From Arcticibacterium sp047623945 (lineage in GTDB: Bacteria > Bacteroidota > Bacteroidia > Cytophagales > Spirosomataceae): DNA of 64,000 nt. The DNA is taken from contig JBLHOT010000011.1 of NCBI GenBank assembly GCA_047623945.1, positions 1-64,000 on the forward strand, read 5' to 3'. A program made the position numbers and the translations under genes. Numbering within the stretch: position 1 is the stretch's first letter; each line of letters starts with the position of its first letter. Under the pieces are notes generated by a model. It ran no database searches and was not told the DNA's origin. It worked only from the letters and a program-made list of their open reading frames with translations. Positions 45,102 to 54,998 of the stretch are shown here, one piece after another.

Positions 45102-47936
45102 TCAAATCTTCAGTTTCAAGAAATCCGCAGTATAATTATTCTCAATTTTCGCCATTTCTTCTGGAGTTCCTTCAAAGCATAGGTAGCCACCTTCGTCACC
45201 ACCTTCTGGGCCGAGGTCTATGATCCAGTCGGCAGATTTAATGACTTCCATATTGTGTTCTATAATGAGAACGGAGTCACCCTGCTCTATGAGAGCATTC
45301 ATGGCTTTAAGGAGTTTTTGAATATCATGAAAATGTAGGCCTGTGGTAGGTTCATCAAAAATGAAGAGTGTTTTGCCTTTATCAGAATTTCCTTTGCCTA
45401 AGAAAAATGCCAGTTTCACACGCTGTGCTTCCCCACCAGAAAGGGTATTGGAAGACTGTCCAAGCTTGATATAACCAAGTCCTACTTCTTGTAGAGGGAG
45501 GAGTTTATCATAGAGTTTGGGCTGGTTGTCTTTGAAATAATCAAGAGCCTCATCTACTGTCATGTGAAGGATGTCTGAGATGTCTTTGTCCAGGTACTTT
45601 ACCTCTAAAACATCTTGCTTAAAACGTTTCCCTTTGCAGCTTTCACAGGTGAGTTTTACGTCGGCCATAAACTGCATTTCTATGGTTTGCTCTCCTTCTC
45701 CCGCACAGGCTTCGCACCTTCCGCCGTCTACATTAAAAGAGAAAAATGCAGGTTTATAATCACGCTGTTTTGCCAGAGGTTGGTCGGCCATTAAAGCTCT
45801 TATGGCATCGTAGGCTTTAATATACGTTACAGGGTTAGAGCGGCTAGACTTCCCTATCGGGTTTTGGTCTACCATTTCTATCTGATTAATGCGGCTCATG
45901 CTCCCCGTTATATCGCCGAATTTACCAGCATCTTTACTGTATTCGCCTTTAAGCCTCGCCATGGCAGGGTAAAGGATCTTACGTACTAAAGTAGATTTTC
46001 CAGAACCACTCACGCCTGTCACCACACATAGAACACCTAATGGGAATTTGACATCAATGTTCTTTAGATTATTCTCTGAGGCAGCAGAAACTTTGATAAA
46101 GTCAATGGCCTTTCTCCTTCTTGATGGCACCTCAATGGTGTCTTTGCCAGATAAAAAATTAATGGTATGTGACTTACTTTCAGCTCCATTGAGAGCTCTG
46201 ATGGTTTCCATGGTTCCTTGGAAAACAAGCTCACCACCTAGGTTTCCAGCGTTCGGACCTATGTCAATTATTTCGTCTGCCTGCTGCATCACTTCTTCCT
46301 CATGCTCTACCACTATCACGGTATTGCCTATATCTCTCAGCGTTTTTAAGACAAAGACTAATCTTTGCGTATCTCTTGGATGCAGACCAATGCTAGGTTC
46401 ATCTAAAATATACATGGAACCCACCAAAGCAGAGCCCAGCGATGTTGCCAATTTAATGCGTTGGAACTCTCCGCCTGAAAGGGAAGAGGTCAGTCTATTG
46501 AGCGTAAGGTAGCCTAGGCCAACTTGCTCTAAATACCCTAGTCGGTTTTTGATTTCGAGTAAGATCCTTTTAGAAATTTCTTTTTTGTTACCCTCTAATT
46601 CTATCTCTTCAAACAGTTTTTTGGCCTTTTTTATAGGCATTAAAACCATGTCTGTGATAGAGTAGCCACTCACTTTGACATAAGAGGCATCTTTTCTAAG
46701 GCGAGTTCCTCTACAATCTGGGCATACCGTTCTGCCGCGGTAGCGGCTCAGCATCACGCGGTATTGTACCTTGTAGGTTTGCTTTTCTAAATCTTTAAAG
46801 AAGGCGTTTAAACCTTTGAAATCGTTATGGCCGTTCCAAATAATTGCTTGCTCCTCGGCACTTAAATCTTTGTAGGATCTATGAATAGGGAAATCAAAAT
46901 GAATGCCATTTCTGAGTAATGGTGCGAGCCACTCGCTCATACGTTCTGTACGCCACGGGGCTACTGCTCCTTCAAAAATAGAAAGTGTTTGATCTGGAAT
47001 AACAAGGTCTTCGTCTAGGCCCAAAACCTTTCCGAAACCTTCGCAAGTTTTACATGCTCCGTAAGGATTATTAAAAGTGAAAAGATTGACAGAAGGGTCC
47101 TCAAACAGAATTCCATCTAGTTCAAACTTGTCTGAAAAGTACTTTTGACCTTCACCTATAACATCAATGATACATGCCCCGTCACTTTCGAAAAAGGCTG
47201 TCTGCACGGAATCTGAAATACGGTATAGATTGTCTTCTTCAGGCTCATTATTCTCATCAAACTTAACTACCGATCGGTCAATCAAGATATAAACTTGATC
47301 TTCGTCTAAAGAAACTATTTCCTTATCATCTATGAGTTCCTCTATTTGATGAATTTGCCCGTCAATAGATACTCTGTTAAATCCTTTTTTGAGTAAAAGC
47401 TCTAATTCTATTTTTAGCGTACGCCCGGGTGCCACTTTAAGTGGTGAAAAAACCATGAATTTCTGACCTTCCTCAAAACCGTGGATATAATTCGTGACGT
47501 CTTTTACACTGTCTTTTTTGACCACATTGCCTGTAACGGGCGAGAAGGTAGTACCTGCCCGAGCAAAAAGCAGTTTCAGGTAGTCGTAAATTTCTGTGGT
47601 GGTGCCTACTGTAGACCGAGGGTTTGTGGTGTTAACTCGCTGCTCAATGGCAATTGCGGGAGAAACCCCTCTGATATAATCTACTTCTGGTTTTTCCATT
47701 CTACCCAAAAATTGTCTGGCATAACTGCTCAAACTCTCTACATACATTCGCTGTCCTTCGGCGTAGAGTGTGTCAAAAGCCAAAGACGATTTTCCACTTC
47801 CTGAAAGGCCTGTGACCACGGTCAGTTTATTACGCTGAAAGGCTACATCTATATTTTTGAGGTTATTGACGCGAGCCCCTTTAATGATGATGTATTCTTT
47901 GGGATTTAGATTTTCAATCTTGGACGTTTTCGACAT
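45102..47936 (-). CDS. uvrA: Excinuclease ABC subunit A
   Basis: 944 residues, the full length. Two ABC ATPase units: the first Walker A is GLSGSGKSS (Lys49) and the second is GVSGSGKSTLV; the signature motifs are LSGGEFQRIKLA and LSGGEAQRVKLA; Walker B is IFDEPTTGL. Zinc-finger cysteines lie in CKTCEGFG, CPDCRGTR and CEACAGEGE with CESCKGKR. UvrA finds DNA lesions and loads UvrB for nucleotide excision repair. No interruption in 2.8 kb. Confidence 0.97.
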   Translation of the reverse strand: MSKTSKIENLNPKEYIIIKGARVNNLKNIDVAFQRNKLTVVTGLSGSGKSSLAFDTLYAEGQRMYVESLSSYARQFLGRMEKPEVDYIRGVSPAIAIEQRVNTTNPRSTVGTTTEIYDYLKLLFARAGTTFSPVTGNVVKKDSVKDVTNYIHGFEEGQKFMVFSPLKVAPGRTLKIELELLLKKGFNRVSIDGQIHQIEELIDDKEIVSLDEDQVYILIDRSVVKFDENNEPEEDNLYRISDSVQTAFFESDGACIIDVIGEGQKYFSDKFELDGILFEDPSVNLFTFNNPYGACKTCEGFGKVLGLDEDLVIPDQTLSIFEGAVAPWRTERMSEWLAPLLRNGIHFDFPIHRSYKDLSAEEQAIIWNGHNDFKGLNAFFKDLEKQTYKVQYRVMLSRYRGRTVCPDCRGTRLRKDASYVKVSGYSITDMVLMPIKKAKKLFEEIELEGNKKEISKRILLEIKNRLGYLEQVGLGYLTLNRLTSSLSGGEFQRIKLATSLGSALVGSMYILDEPSIGLHPRDTQRLVFVLKTLRDIGNTVIVVEHEEEVMQQADEIIDIGPNAGNLGGELVFQGTMETIRALNGAESKSHTINFLSGKDTIEVPSRRRKAIDFIKVSAASENNLKNIDVKFPLGVLCVVTGVSGSGKSTLVRKILYPAMARLKGEYSKDAGKFGDITGSMSRINQIEMVDQNPIGKSSRSNPVTYIKAYDAIRALMADQPLAKQRDYKPAFFSFNVDGGRCEACAGEGEQTIEMQFMADVKLTCESCKGKRFKQDVLEVKYLDKDISDILHMTVDEALDYFKDNQPKLYDKLLPLQEVGLGYIKLGQSSNTLSGGEAQRVKLAFFLGKGNSDKGKTLFIFDEPTTGLHFHDIQKLLKAMNALIEQGDSVLIIEHNMEVIKSADWIIDLGPEGGDEGGYLCFEGTPEEMAKIENNYTADFLKLKI

Positions 47937-47984
47937 CTAATTTTGGGGAGATAAGGATAAATGCTGTCTGGTGACAGTAATCTG

Positions 47985-47992
47985 CAAATATA
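47985..47992 (-). promoter_or_regulatory. Possible -7 promoter box for uvrA
   Basis: Read on the minus strand it is TATATTTG, about 49 bases before the uvrA ATG (47936). A TTG occurs only 14 bases farther upstream, closer than the usual spacing. Confidence 0.4.
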
Positions 47993-48103
47993 GTCATATA
48001 GAGAGCCAAAAGGAACGTGTTGCTAAATATCTCTGTAATAAACCCATGGAAGTATATTGTTATTTAATTCCCACAAAGGCAAGTAGCATAAATGAAAAGA
48101 AAC

Positions 48104-48111
48104 TAAGTTTG
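48104..48111 (+). promoter_or_regulatory. Possible -7 promoter box for the HAD gene, giving a near-leaderless transcript
   Basis: TAAGTTTG fits TAnnTTTG and ends only 4 bases before the ATG at 48116. If it is used, the transcript would start at or next to the start codon. No -33 TTG is seen. Confidence 0.35.
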
Positions 48112-48115
48112 CAGA

Positions 48116-48775
48116 ATGATAAAGAAGGCCGTGATTTTTGACATGGATGGGGTTATTTGTCATACAAACCCATACCATTCTAAAGCTTTTCGTGTATTTT
48201 TTGAGAAGCGAAATGTATTTCCTACAGACGAAGAATTTGCCGAGCATATGTTCGGAAAGAACAATACCTACATCTTAAAGCACTTTTTAGGAAGGGAAAT
48301 AGTAGGAGAGGAGTTTATTCGGATGGAAGAAGAGAAAGAAGGGCTTTTTAGAGAGATTTATACAGACGTGGTAGAAACCATTCCGGCATACATGGATTTC
48401 TTGAAATCTTTAAAAGCAGAGGGTTTTATGACTGGCGTAGCCACTTCTGCACCTAGAGCTAATTTAACCCTCATTATGGGTAAAGTAGGTTTTGAGCCTT
48501 TTATGGAATCAATTTTGGCTTCTGAGGACGTTTCGGCTCATAAGCCAGATCCTGAGGTTTATTTGAAATCTGCTGAGAATCTGGCTGTTTTGCCACAACA
48601 CTGCGTGGTTTTTGAGGATTCATTTTCTGGAGTTTCAGCAGCTTTAAATGCAAGGATGAAAGTGGTGGGTGTGCTGAGTAGCCACACTAAAGAAGAGCTA
48701 CCTACATGCGACGCCTATATCAATGATTATACCCAGATAGAGTTAATGGCCGTCCATGAAATATTGAACAGCTAA
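48116..48775 (+). CDS. HAD-superfamily phosphatase/phosphoglucomutase-like
   Basis: 219 residues. Motif I is FDMDGVICHTNPYHSKAF (nucleophile Asp9, acid Asp11), motif II GVATSAP, motif III HKPDPEVYL, motif IV VFEDSFSGVSAAL. An alpha-helical cap lies between I and II, as in beta-phosphoglucomutase and related sugar phosphatases. The stop overlaps the ATG of the next gene by one base (TAATG). Confidence 0.88.
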   Translation: MIKKAVIFDMDGVICHTNPYHSKAFRVFFEKRNVFPTDEEFAEHMFGKNNTYILKHFLGREIVGEEFIRMEEEKEGLFREIYTDVVETIPAYMDFLKSLKAEGFMTGVATSAPRANLTLIMGKVGFEPFMESILASEDVSAHKPDPEVYLKSAENLAVLPQHCVVFEDSFSGVSAALNARMKVVGVLSSHTKEELPTCDAYINDYTQIELMAVHEILNS

Positions 48776-49164
48776 TGCCCAAAATTCAGCATGTGGCTCT
48801 CTATTGTCAGGACTTAGAAGTTCTGCGTACTTTTTACGTTACCTATTTTGGTGCTAAAAGCAATGAAAAGTATGAGAATTCTAAAAACGGATTTGCCTCC
48901 TACTTCCTGTCTTTTGAAGACGGGCCTGAACTAGAAATAATAACAAAAGTAGACATAGAAAGTGCAAATGAATTGAAAGGAGAGTTTTTGGGGTTTACGC
49001 ATTTGGCTTTCTCTGTGGGCTCAGAAGAAAAAGTTACCGAACTCACAGAACGGCTAAGAAAGGAAGGACATAAAATAGAGGGCGAATGCCGCTGGACGGG
49101 TGATGGCTTCTATGAGAGCGTTATCCTAGACCCAGAAGGAAATAGAATAGAAATAACCATTTGA
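48775..49164 (+). CDS. VOC-family (glyoxalase-like) metalloprotein
   Basis: 129 residues, one VOC unit pair. HVALYCQDLEVLRTFYVTYFGA gives the first metal His; FTHLAFSV the next; ILDPEGNRIEI the terminal Glu. The family covers glyoxalases, dioxygenases and antibiotic-binding proteins. Coupled to the HAD gene by a one-base overlap. Confidence 0.85.
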   Translation: MPKIQHVALYCQDLEVLRTFYVTYFGAKSNEKYENSKNGFASYFLSFEDGPELEIITKVDIESANELKGEFLGFTHLAFSVGSEEKVTELTERLRKEGHKIEGECRWTGDGFYESVILDPEGNRIEITI

Positions 49165-49202
49165 TTTGGCATTCATTATTGCTAGTAATATTTTAAAATT
49201 TA

Positions 49203-50369
49203 ATGCTTAATCATCTTACGAAAGATTTTTTTGGGAATCGCCAAAGTAGAGCCATTGGCGTTGCTTTTTTGGCGGTAGGTTTGCTTTTTGGGACTTGGGC
49301 CACGTTTATTCCTCATGTTAAAGAAACGTTTGATTTAGATGATGCTGATCTCGGCCTGATTTTGCTCAGTATGCCTATGGGAGCCGTCACGATGAATCTC
49401 ATTGGAGCTTGGTTGGTCGGTAAATTGGGCATGAGAACCACCACTATTTTCGGAATGACGATAATGGCCTTGGCATTTTTAATCCCATTAAATGCTACTT
49501 CTGTTTATCTGGTTCCCATCGGACTGTATCTATGTGGCTCATGCATCTCAGTGACCAATATTGCGATGAATACAGGAGCCACTGTTATTGAAAATAACTT
49601 CAAGGTTAATATAATGAGTACTTGCCATGGTATGTTTAGTGTCGGATTAATGGTTGGCTCTATGGCGGCTAGCTTCTCGAGAGGTTTGGAAGTGGTGCCA
49701 GGGTACCACATGGCTGCTATGTCTTTGTTGGTTATCCTTTTTGCTATTTTGATTAGGCCTACTATTTTTAAAATTCAAGATGATCCTGATGAAGTCTCTG
49801 AGGGGCCTAAGGCAAAGTTCATTATTCCCAGTGGAGCTTTTCTGATTATGATTTTTATAGGTATCTGTGGAAATATTACAGAAGGCACTATGGTAGACTG
49901 GACCTCCGTTTTTATGCGAGATGTGGTAGACACCAGTCCCTACTTTGTGGGCTGGGGTCTTGCGGGGTATTCGCTTTTTATGGCTTTAGGAAGATTGTTT
50001 GGCGATGGCCTTATTCCTAAAGTTGGACCTAACAAAATCATGGTTTACGGAGGTCTTTTGGTTATTGTGGGTGTAGTGTTGGCTATAGCCTATCCCAGTA
50101 CTTGGACGGCCATTTTGGGTTTTTCATTAGTCGGGGCTGGCGTTTCTTGTAACTCTCCTATTCTTTATGGCAGTGCAGCTAGGCTTCCTGGAGTGGCCAA
50201 AGGAACGGGCTTGGCCGTTATGAATACCTTTTCTATGCTAGGCTTTATGGCTGGGCCGGTGCTTATTGGTTTTGTATCAAATGCGAGTAGTTTAAGTTGG
50301 GCACTTTCTATTACCATAGTGCTTGCTAGTATCTGGACACTCCTCTCAGTTCGAGTGAAACTCTTTTAA
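49203..50369 (+). CDS. Major facilitator superfamily transporter
   Basis: 388 residues with about 12 membrane segments and an MFS loop pattern (GAWLVGKLGMRTTTIFGM). The C-terminal half has GLAGYSLFMALGRLFGDGLIPKVGPNK. Sequence alone does not tell the substrate; fucose-permease-like and YbjJ-like relatives have this layout. The stop directly abuts the stop of the minus-strand patatin gene (50369/50370). Confidence 0.85.
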   Translation: MLNHLTKDFFGNRQSRAIGVAFLAVGLLFGTWATFIPHVKETFDLDDADLGLILLSMPMGAVTMNLIGAWLVGKLGMRTTTIFGMTIMALAFLIPLNATSVYLVPIGLYLCGSCISVTNIAMNTGATVIENNFKVNIMSTCHGMFSVGLMVGSMAASFSRGLEVVPGYHMAAMSLLVILFAILIRPTIFKIQDDPDEVSEGPKAKFIIPSGAFLIMIFIGICGNITEGTMVDWTSVFMRDVVDTSPYFVGWGLAGYSLFMALGRLFGDGLIPKVGPNKIMVYGGLLVIVGVVLAIAYPSTWTAILGFSLVGAGVSCNSPILYGSAARLPGVAKGTGLAVMNTFSMLGFMAGPVLIGFVSNASSLSWALSITIVLASIWTLLSVRVKLF

Positions 50370-51278
50370 CTATTTCAACTCAGTGTAGGCAAATTGGTAT
50401 CCCTGTTTAATAACTTCTTTTATATCCCCGGAATGAAAATTCGTTAAGTTGATTTGAATAGGATCCAGTGGTCTAATCACTTTTAAGGAGATTTTCTTAT
50501 TGAGCGTGAAACCTGCTATAGACATAAGGTTTTCGTTGTAATTCTCTGCCCAGTCTATGTCATTGTTTTCAAATTGATTTACAGAAATATCTTTTATTCG
50601 TTCTATAAGGGCAAAAAATGAACGATAATTAATGGGCTCGAGCTCACGATGTTTTGGATGTGTAGCAATAGCATAAATCTCTGTTGCACCATCTTCAATG
50701 GCTTTTTTAAGAGGTACCACTTCTCTCAGGCCGCCATCTAAGAAAGCTTGACGGTGGTCGCCACCTATTTGTATAGCAGGCATCATAATAGGTATGGAGC
50801 TGCTGGCTCTTAGATAGTCTAGAAAATGCTGTTCCATGGGGTCAGCGTAGTGCATATTCCCCGTATTTACGTTTACTGCACCTACTTTCAAATGAATGGG
50901 ACTTCTACGCAAAGTAGTAAGGTCAATATTTTCCCTGACTTTCTCAAAAAGAGGATTTGTGTCCAAAAGACCATCAAAACGGCTCATTATGGTATCAATG
51001 CCCAGCGAAAACTTAGACTTTAAAAGACCAATGTCGTCAGGTTTAGTGATATTCTTCATCCAAAAGTTGATGAGCTTTTTATTTACCAGTTCCCAGTCTA
51101 TCGTTTTTGACTCTACAAATTGCCTACCAGCTTCATTTACCATGAAGCCACTGTTTAGAGCTCCTGCGGATATCCCATATATCATTTCTGGTTTAAAACC
51201 TGTCTCTAAAACGGCCTGAATGGCCCCCGCTTGCCATGCTCCTTTGATTGAGCCACCACCTAAAACCAATGCTCTCAT
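50370..51278 (-). CDS. Patatin-like phospholipase
   Basis: 302 residues. The oxyanion hole is LGGGSIKGAWQAG (residues 6-18), the nucleophile elbow GISAG (Ser37), and the Asp of the dyad lies in LDGGLREVVP. No signal peptide, so it acts in the cytoplasm or at the inner membrane on acyl lipids. Confidence 0.9.
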   Translation of the reverse strand: MRALVLGGGSIKGAWQAGAIQAVLETGFKPEMIYGISAGALNSGFMVNEAGRQFVESKTIDWELVNKKLINFWMKNITKPDDIGLLKSKFSLGIDTIMSRFDGLLDTNPLFEKVRENIDLTTLRRSPIHLKVGAVNVNTGNMHYADPMEQHFLDYLRASSSIPIMMPAIQIGGDHRQAFLDGGLREVVPLKKAIEDGATEIYAIATHPKHRELEPINYRSFFALIERIKDISVNQFENNDIDWAENYNENLMSIAGFTLNKKISLKVIRPLDPIQINLTNFHSGDIKEVIKQGYQFAYTELK

Positions 51279-51440
51279 AAATAGTAGACTGTAGTATTTA
51301 ATTTATTTTAAATATGATAGTTTTGTAATCATCATTTACGAATTATACTTAACCTACGTAGAAGGGCAAAATTAAAGTTTTGCTTCGTAACATTGTAATA
51401 TTTGATAGATATCAATCAACCTCGTACTGAATTCTCATAA

Positions 51441-52415
51441 ATGTCTATGAACATTAACGACATCAAGGCTCCTATTGCTGATGAAATGAAGGAATTTGAA
51501 CAAAAGTTCCGAAATTCTATGAAAACGGATGTCATGCTTCTTGACCAAATCATGAAGTACATCATTCACAGAAAAGGGAAGCAAATAAGACCGATGTTTG
51601 TTTTCTTAACGGCTGGTATCTCTGGAGGTATTACAGAGAAAACGTTCAGAGCAGCCTCTCTCATAGAGCTTTTGCATACAGCCACCTTAGTCCACGACGA
51701 TGTCGTGGATGACTCCAATTACCGTAGAGGCTTTTTCTCTATCAATGCCTTGTGGAAAAATAAGATTGCGGTCTTAGTAGGTGATTACCTATTGTCAAGA
51801 GGACTCTTACTCAGTGTGGATAATGACGATTTCGATTTATTGAAAATAGTCGCCACCGCTACCAAAGAAATGAGCGAAGGTGAACTGTTGCAGATAGAAA
51901 AGGCTCGCAAGCTTGATATTTCTGAGGAAGTCTACTATGAGGTTATTCGTCAAAAAACAGCCTCTTTAATAGCATCATGCTGTGCTGCGGGTGCGTCTTC
52001 AGCAGGTGGTGATGATGGTCAAGTTACAAAAGCCAAGCTTTTAGGTGAAAAAATAGGAATGGCTTTCCAGATTAAGGACGACCTTTTTGATTATGGGGAC
52101 GAAGAGATAGGTAAACCCACTGGAATAGATATTAAAGAGAAGAAACTCACATTACCTCTTATTCATGCACTTTCAAAGGCGAGCAAAAGTGAGAAGAGGC
52201 ATATCATTAATTTGATTAAAAGGCATTCGGACAAGCCCGCAAAAGTAAAAGAGGTGATTGCTTTTGTTAAAAATAGCGGAGGTATAGCCTATACCAAAGA
52301 GGTGATGATGACATACGTGGATGGAGCTAATGAGATCTTGGAATCCTTTGAAGATTCGGAGTACAAGAGAGCTCTCGTCGGATTGGTTGAGTTTACTATT
52401 GAAAGAACTAAATAA
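51441..52415 (+). CDS. Trans-polyprenyl diphosphate synthase
   Basis: 324 residues. The first Asp-rich motif is DDVVD (86-90) in LVHDDVVDDSNYRRG, the second DDLFD (213-217) in FQIKDDLFDYGDEEIGKPTG. Also KQIRPMFVFL and GDYLLSRGL. It makes the long isoprenoid chain for menaquinone or a related carrier. Start ATG 51441; another ATG two codons later would change little. Confidence 0.93.
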   Translation: MSMNINDIKAPIADEMKEFEQKFRNSMKTDVMLLDQIMKYIIHRKGKQIRPMFVFLTAGISGGITEKTFRAASLIELLHTATLVHDDVVDDSNYRRGFFSINALWKNKIAVLVGDYLLSRGLLLSVDNDDFDLLKIVATATKEMSEGELLQIEKARKLDISEEVYYEVIRQKTASLIASCCAAGASSAGGDDGQVTKAKLLGEKIGMAFQIKDDLFDYGDEEIGKPTGIDIKEKKLTLPLIHALSKASKSEKRHIINLIKRHSDKPAKVKEVIAFVKNSGGIAYTKEVMMTYVDGANEILESFEDSEYKRALVGLVEFTIERTK

Positions 52416-52530
52416 ATTGGTTAGACAATATATTCAATAAATACTGAAAAAATAATATCATACCCGGATTCGTTGAATTATTTACATTGAATTAACCTCT
52501 ATTGATTAACTTTAAAAAAAAACTAACAAC

Positions 52531-54168
52531 GTGTACAAATATTTATCCTTTCTACTTATCGTGAGCTCATGTATGGCTCAACAACCTCAAATTGCAGCCA
52601 GTTCAAATGCCATGGCCAGTGTGACGTCCTCTAAGCCGAAGCTAGTAGTAGGTATCGTGGTAGACCAAATGAGGTATGAGTACCTTAACCGTTTTCAAGA
52701 AAAGTACGGTCAAGATGGCTTTAAACGCTTAATGAGGGAAGGCTTCAATTGTAAAAATAATCAATACCATTATGCATCTACTGTGACTGGGCCAGGGCAT
52801 GCTCATGTTTACACAGGGAGCGTTCCGGCACTTTCAGGAATAGTTGGTAATGAATGGTACGATAAAGTAGATCGTAAAGGAGAATATGTAGTTTCTGACA
52901 CCACTGTAACTACGGTAGGAGATGGTTCCGAAAGAGCTGGGAAAATGTCTCCTGTAAACCTAAAAGTAACCACAATTACAGACCAGCTTAGAATAGCTAC
53001 ACAGTTTGGATCTAAAGTGGTTGGCGTAGCCATCAAAGATAGAGGGGCTATCTTGCCTGCGGGTCATACTGGCGACGCTTACTGGTTTGACTCAAGCACA
53101 GGAAACTGGATAACGAGTTCCTTTTATGGTGACGATCTTAAGCCTTGGGCTAAAGCTTTCAATGATAAAAATGTAGCTCAAGAATACACTAAAATTGCTT
53201 GGGAACCACTTTTACCAATAGAGAGCTATACAGAATCGGAAGCTGATGACCAGCCTTACGAGAACAGGATTTCAGGAGAAAGGAAACCTGTATTTCCACA
53301 TACTATAAAGTTGGGATCCTTAGTCTCTACTCCTTGGGGTAATACATTGACTTTAGATTTTGCTTTAGAAGCACTTAAAAATGAGGAATTAGGAAAAGAT
53401 GATGTTACAGATTTCTTAGCCATAAGTTTTTCTTCTCCAGACTACGTAGGTCATGCTTTTGGACCTCAGTCCAAGGAGGTTGAAGATATTTATCTTCGTT
53501 TAGATTTAGAAATTGCGAGACTTTTAAACACGCTTGATGAAGAAGTAGGTGAAGAAAATTATACGGTCTTTTTAACTGCAGACCATGGTGTGGCAGAGAT
53601 TCCAGCTTTTTTAAAGAAGCATGATATGGCAGCCGGTTTAATGCTAACTTCAGAAATGGAAAATCCTATTGCCGAAATTTTAAAGGAGAAACTAGGTAAA
53701 GGAGATTGGATTTTGGATGCTAGCAATTATCAGCTATACCTGAACAGACAACTGATGGCCGACAAGAAGGTAAGCGTATCTGAGATACATGAGCTTATCT
53801 CAGCTAAATTAGAACTGATGGATGGAGTTTACAGGGTCGTGAACTTAGAGAATTTTAATGCTTCTGATGTACCTCCATATTTTGCCTCTAAAATCCAGAA
53901 CTTATATAACCCAAAGAGAAGCGGAGAATTGCTAATACTGCTAGAACCAGGTTGGTTTGTTGGATATAACACACGTGGAACCACGCATGGCACCATGTAT
54001 GCCTATGACAGCCATGTACCTTTAATATGGTATGGAAATGGAATTAAAAAAGGAGAGACTGTAGAGCCTACTTATATCTCGGACATAGCTCCAACGTTGA
54101 GTCAACTACTGGGTATCTTAGAGCCCAATGGTAATGTGGGTCAACCCATTAAAGCGGTTTTAAAGTAA
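52531..54168 (+). CDS. Alkaline-phosphatase-superfamily protein (PafA-like), exported
   Basis: 545 residues from GTG 52531; no ATG start would keep the signal peptide (YLSFLLIVSSCMAQ). Metal and nucleophile motifs: GIVVDQMRYEYLNRF, TVTGPGHAHVYTGSVPALSG (nucleophile Thr near residues 84-86), FSSPDYVGHAFGP, LTADHGVAEIP and TRGTTHGTMYAYDSHVPLIWYG. It is a zinc phosphomonoesterase or phosphodiesterase in the periplasm that frees phosphate. The gene is intact. Confidence 0.9.
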   Translation: MYKYLSFLLIVSSCMAQQPQIAASSNAMASVTSSKPKLVVGIVVDQMRYEYLNRFQEKYGQDGFKRLMREGFNCKNNQYHYASTVTGPGHAHVYTGSVPALSGIVGNEWYDKVDRKGEYVVSDTTVTTVGDGSERAGKMSPVNLKVTTITDQLRIATQFGSKVVGVAIKDRGAILPAGHTGDAYWFDSSTGNWITSSFYGDDLKPWAKAFNDKNVAQEYTKIAWEPLLPIESYTESEADDQPYENRISGERKPVFPHTIKLGSLVSTPWGNTLTLDFALEALKNEELGKDDVTDFLAISFSSPDYVGHAFGPQSKEVEDIYLRLDLEIARLLNTLDEEVGEENYTVFLTADHGVAEIPAFLKKHDMAAGLMLTSEMENPIAEILKEKLGKGDWILDASNYQLYLNRQLMADKKVSVSEIHELISAKLELMDGVYRVVNLENFNASDVPPYFASKIQNLYNPKRSGELLILLEPGWFVGYNTRGTTHGTMYAYDSHVPLIWYGNGIKKGETVEPTYISDIAPTLSQLLGILEPNGNVGQPIKAVLK

Positions 54169-54210
54169 TCCACCTTAATTTGCTGCTTTGAGTCGCTTTG
54201 CTTTAGTATA

Positions 54211-54987
54211 TTATGGCGTGCTAGATCCTTGAAATGTCATTTTCCCAGTCCCGCCATCTACGATTATGAGTTCACCGGTTACTAATCTAGCGTGCACAAT
54301 GAGGTAAATAATGGTCTCCGCAATATCTTCTGGTAATGCGGTTTTACCCAAAAGTGTGCCTTTTTCAATTTGGGCTAAAGCGGTTTCATAAGCCTCACCT
54401 AAGAAGTTTTTAGTCCAGCGACCTTGGATAAAACCAGGACAGACACCGTTGACTCTTATTTCTGGAGCCAAAGCATGAGAGAGTGATTTGGTCATGGTGG
54501 AGAGAGCCCCTTTAGACGCTGCATAGGCTATGGAGCTTCCTATGCCAGTTATGGCCGAAATAGAAGAAGTATTAACTATTACGCCATCTCCGTTCTGTTT
54601 CAAATATGGGGCGGCGGCTCTAGTCATTTGATAAGCTCCTATGACGTTCACTTCATAAATGTCTAAAAAGTCTTCTTTATTGAGACCCTCCAAGTCGTCA
54701 TAATTACAGAATTTCGTTTTCCCTGCATTATTGACCAAAGCATCTATTCGCCCCCATTTATTTACCGTCTGCCTCACTAATTCTCGGCAGGCTGCGTCAT
54801 CTGCTACATTGGCTTTTATAAGAAGAACTTCAGCTCCAACGGATTGACAAAGGACGACGGTCTTCTCTGCCTCCTCTTTACTTTTAGAATAATTAATGAC
54901 CACATTCCAACCATTCTCTGCCAACTGAATGGCAGTGGCTGCACCTACTCCAGTGGCAGAACCCGTAATTAATGCTACTTTTTTCAT
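54211..54987 (-). CDS. Short-chain dehydrogenase/reductase (SDR)
   Basis: 258 residues. The coenzyme motif TGSATGVGAA lies at residues 8-17, NNAGKTKF near 87, the catalytic Ser in NTSSISAITG, and the Tyr/Lys pair in YAASKGAL. Classical SDR fold; the substrate is unknown. 11 bases after the CotH gene and possibly cotranscribed with it. Confidence 0.92.
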   Translation of the reverse strand: MKKVALITGSATGVGAATAIQLAENGWNVVINYSKSKEEAEKTVVLCQSVGAEVLLIKANVADDAACRELVRQTVNKWGRIDALVNNAGKTKFCNYDDLEGLNKEDFLDIYEVNVIGAYQMTRAAAPYLKQNGDGVIVNTSSISAITGIGSSIAYAASKGALSTMTKSLSHALAPEIRVNGVCPGFIQGRWTKNFLGEAYETALAQIEKGTLLGKTALPEDIAETIIYLIVHARLVTGELIIVDGGTGKMTFQGSSTP

Positions 54988-54998
54988 GGTATTCAGAA

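Noticed and set aside
46048..46512. 154-codon open frame on the plus strand inside uvrA
   Set aside because: It is antisense to conserved ABC motifs of UvrA and has low-complexity composition.
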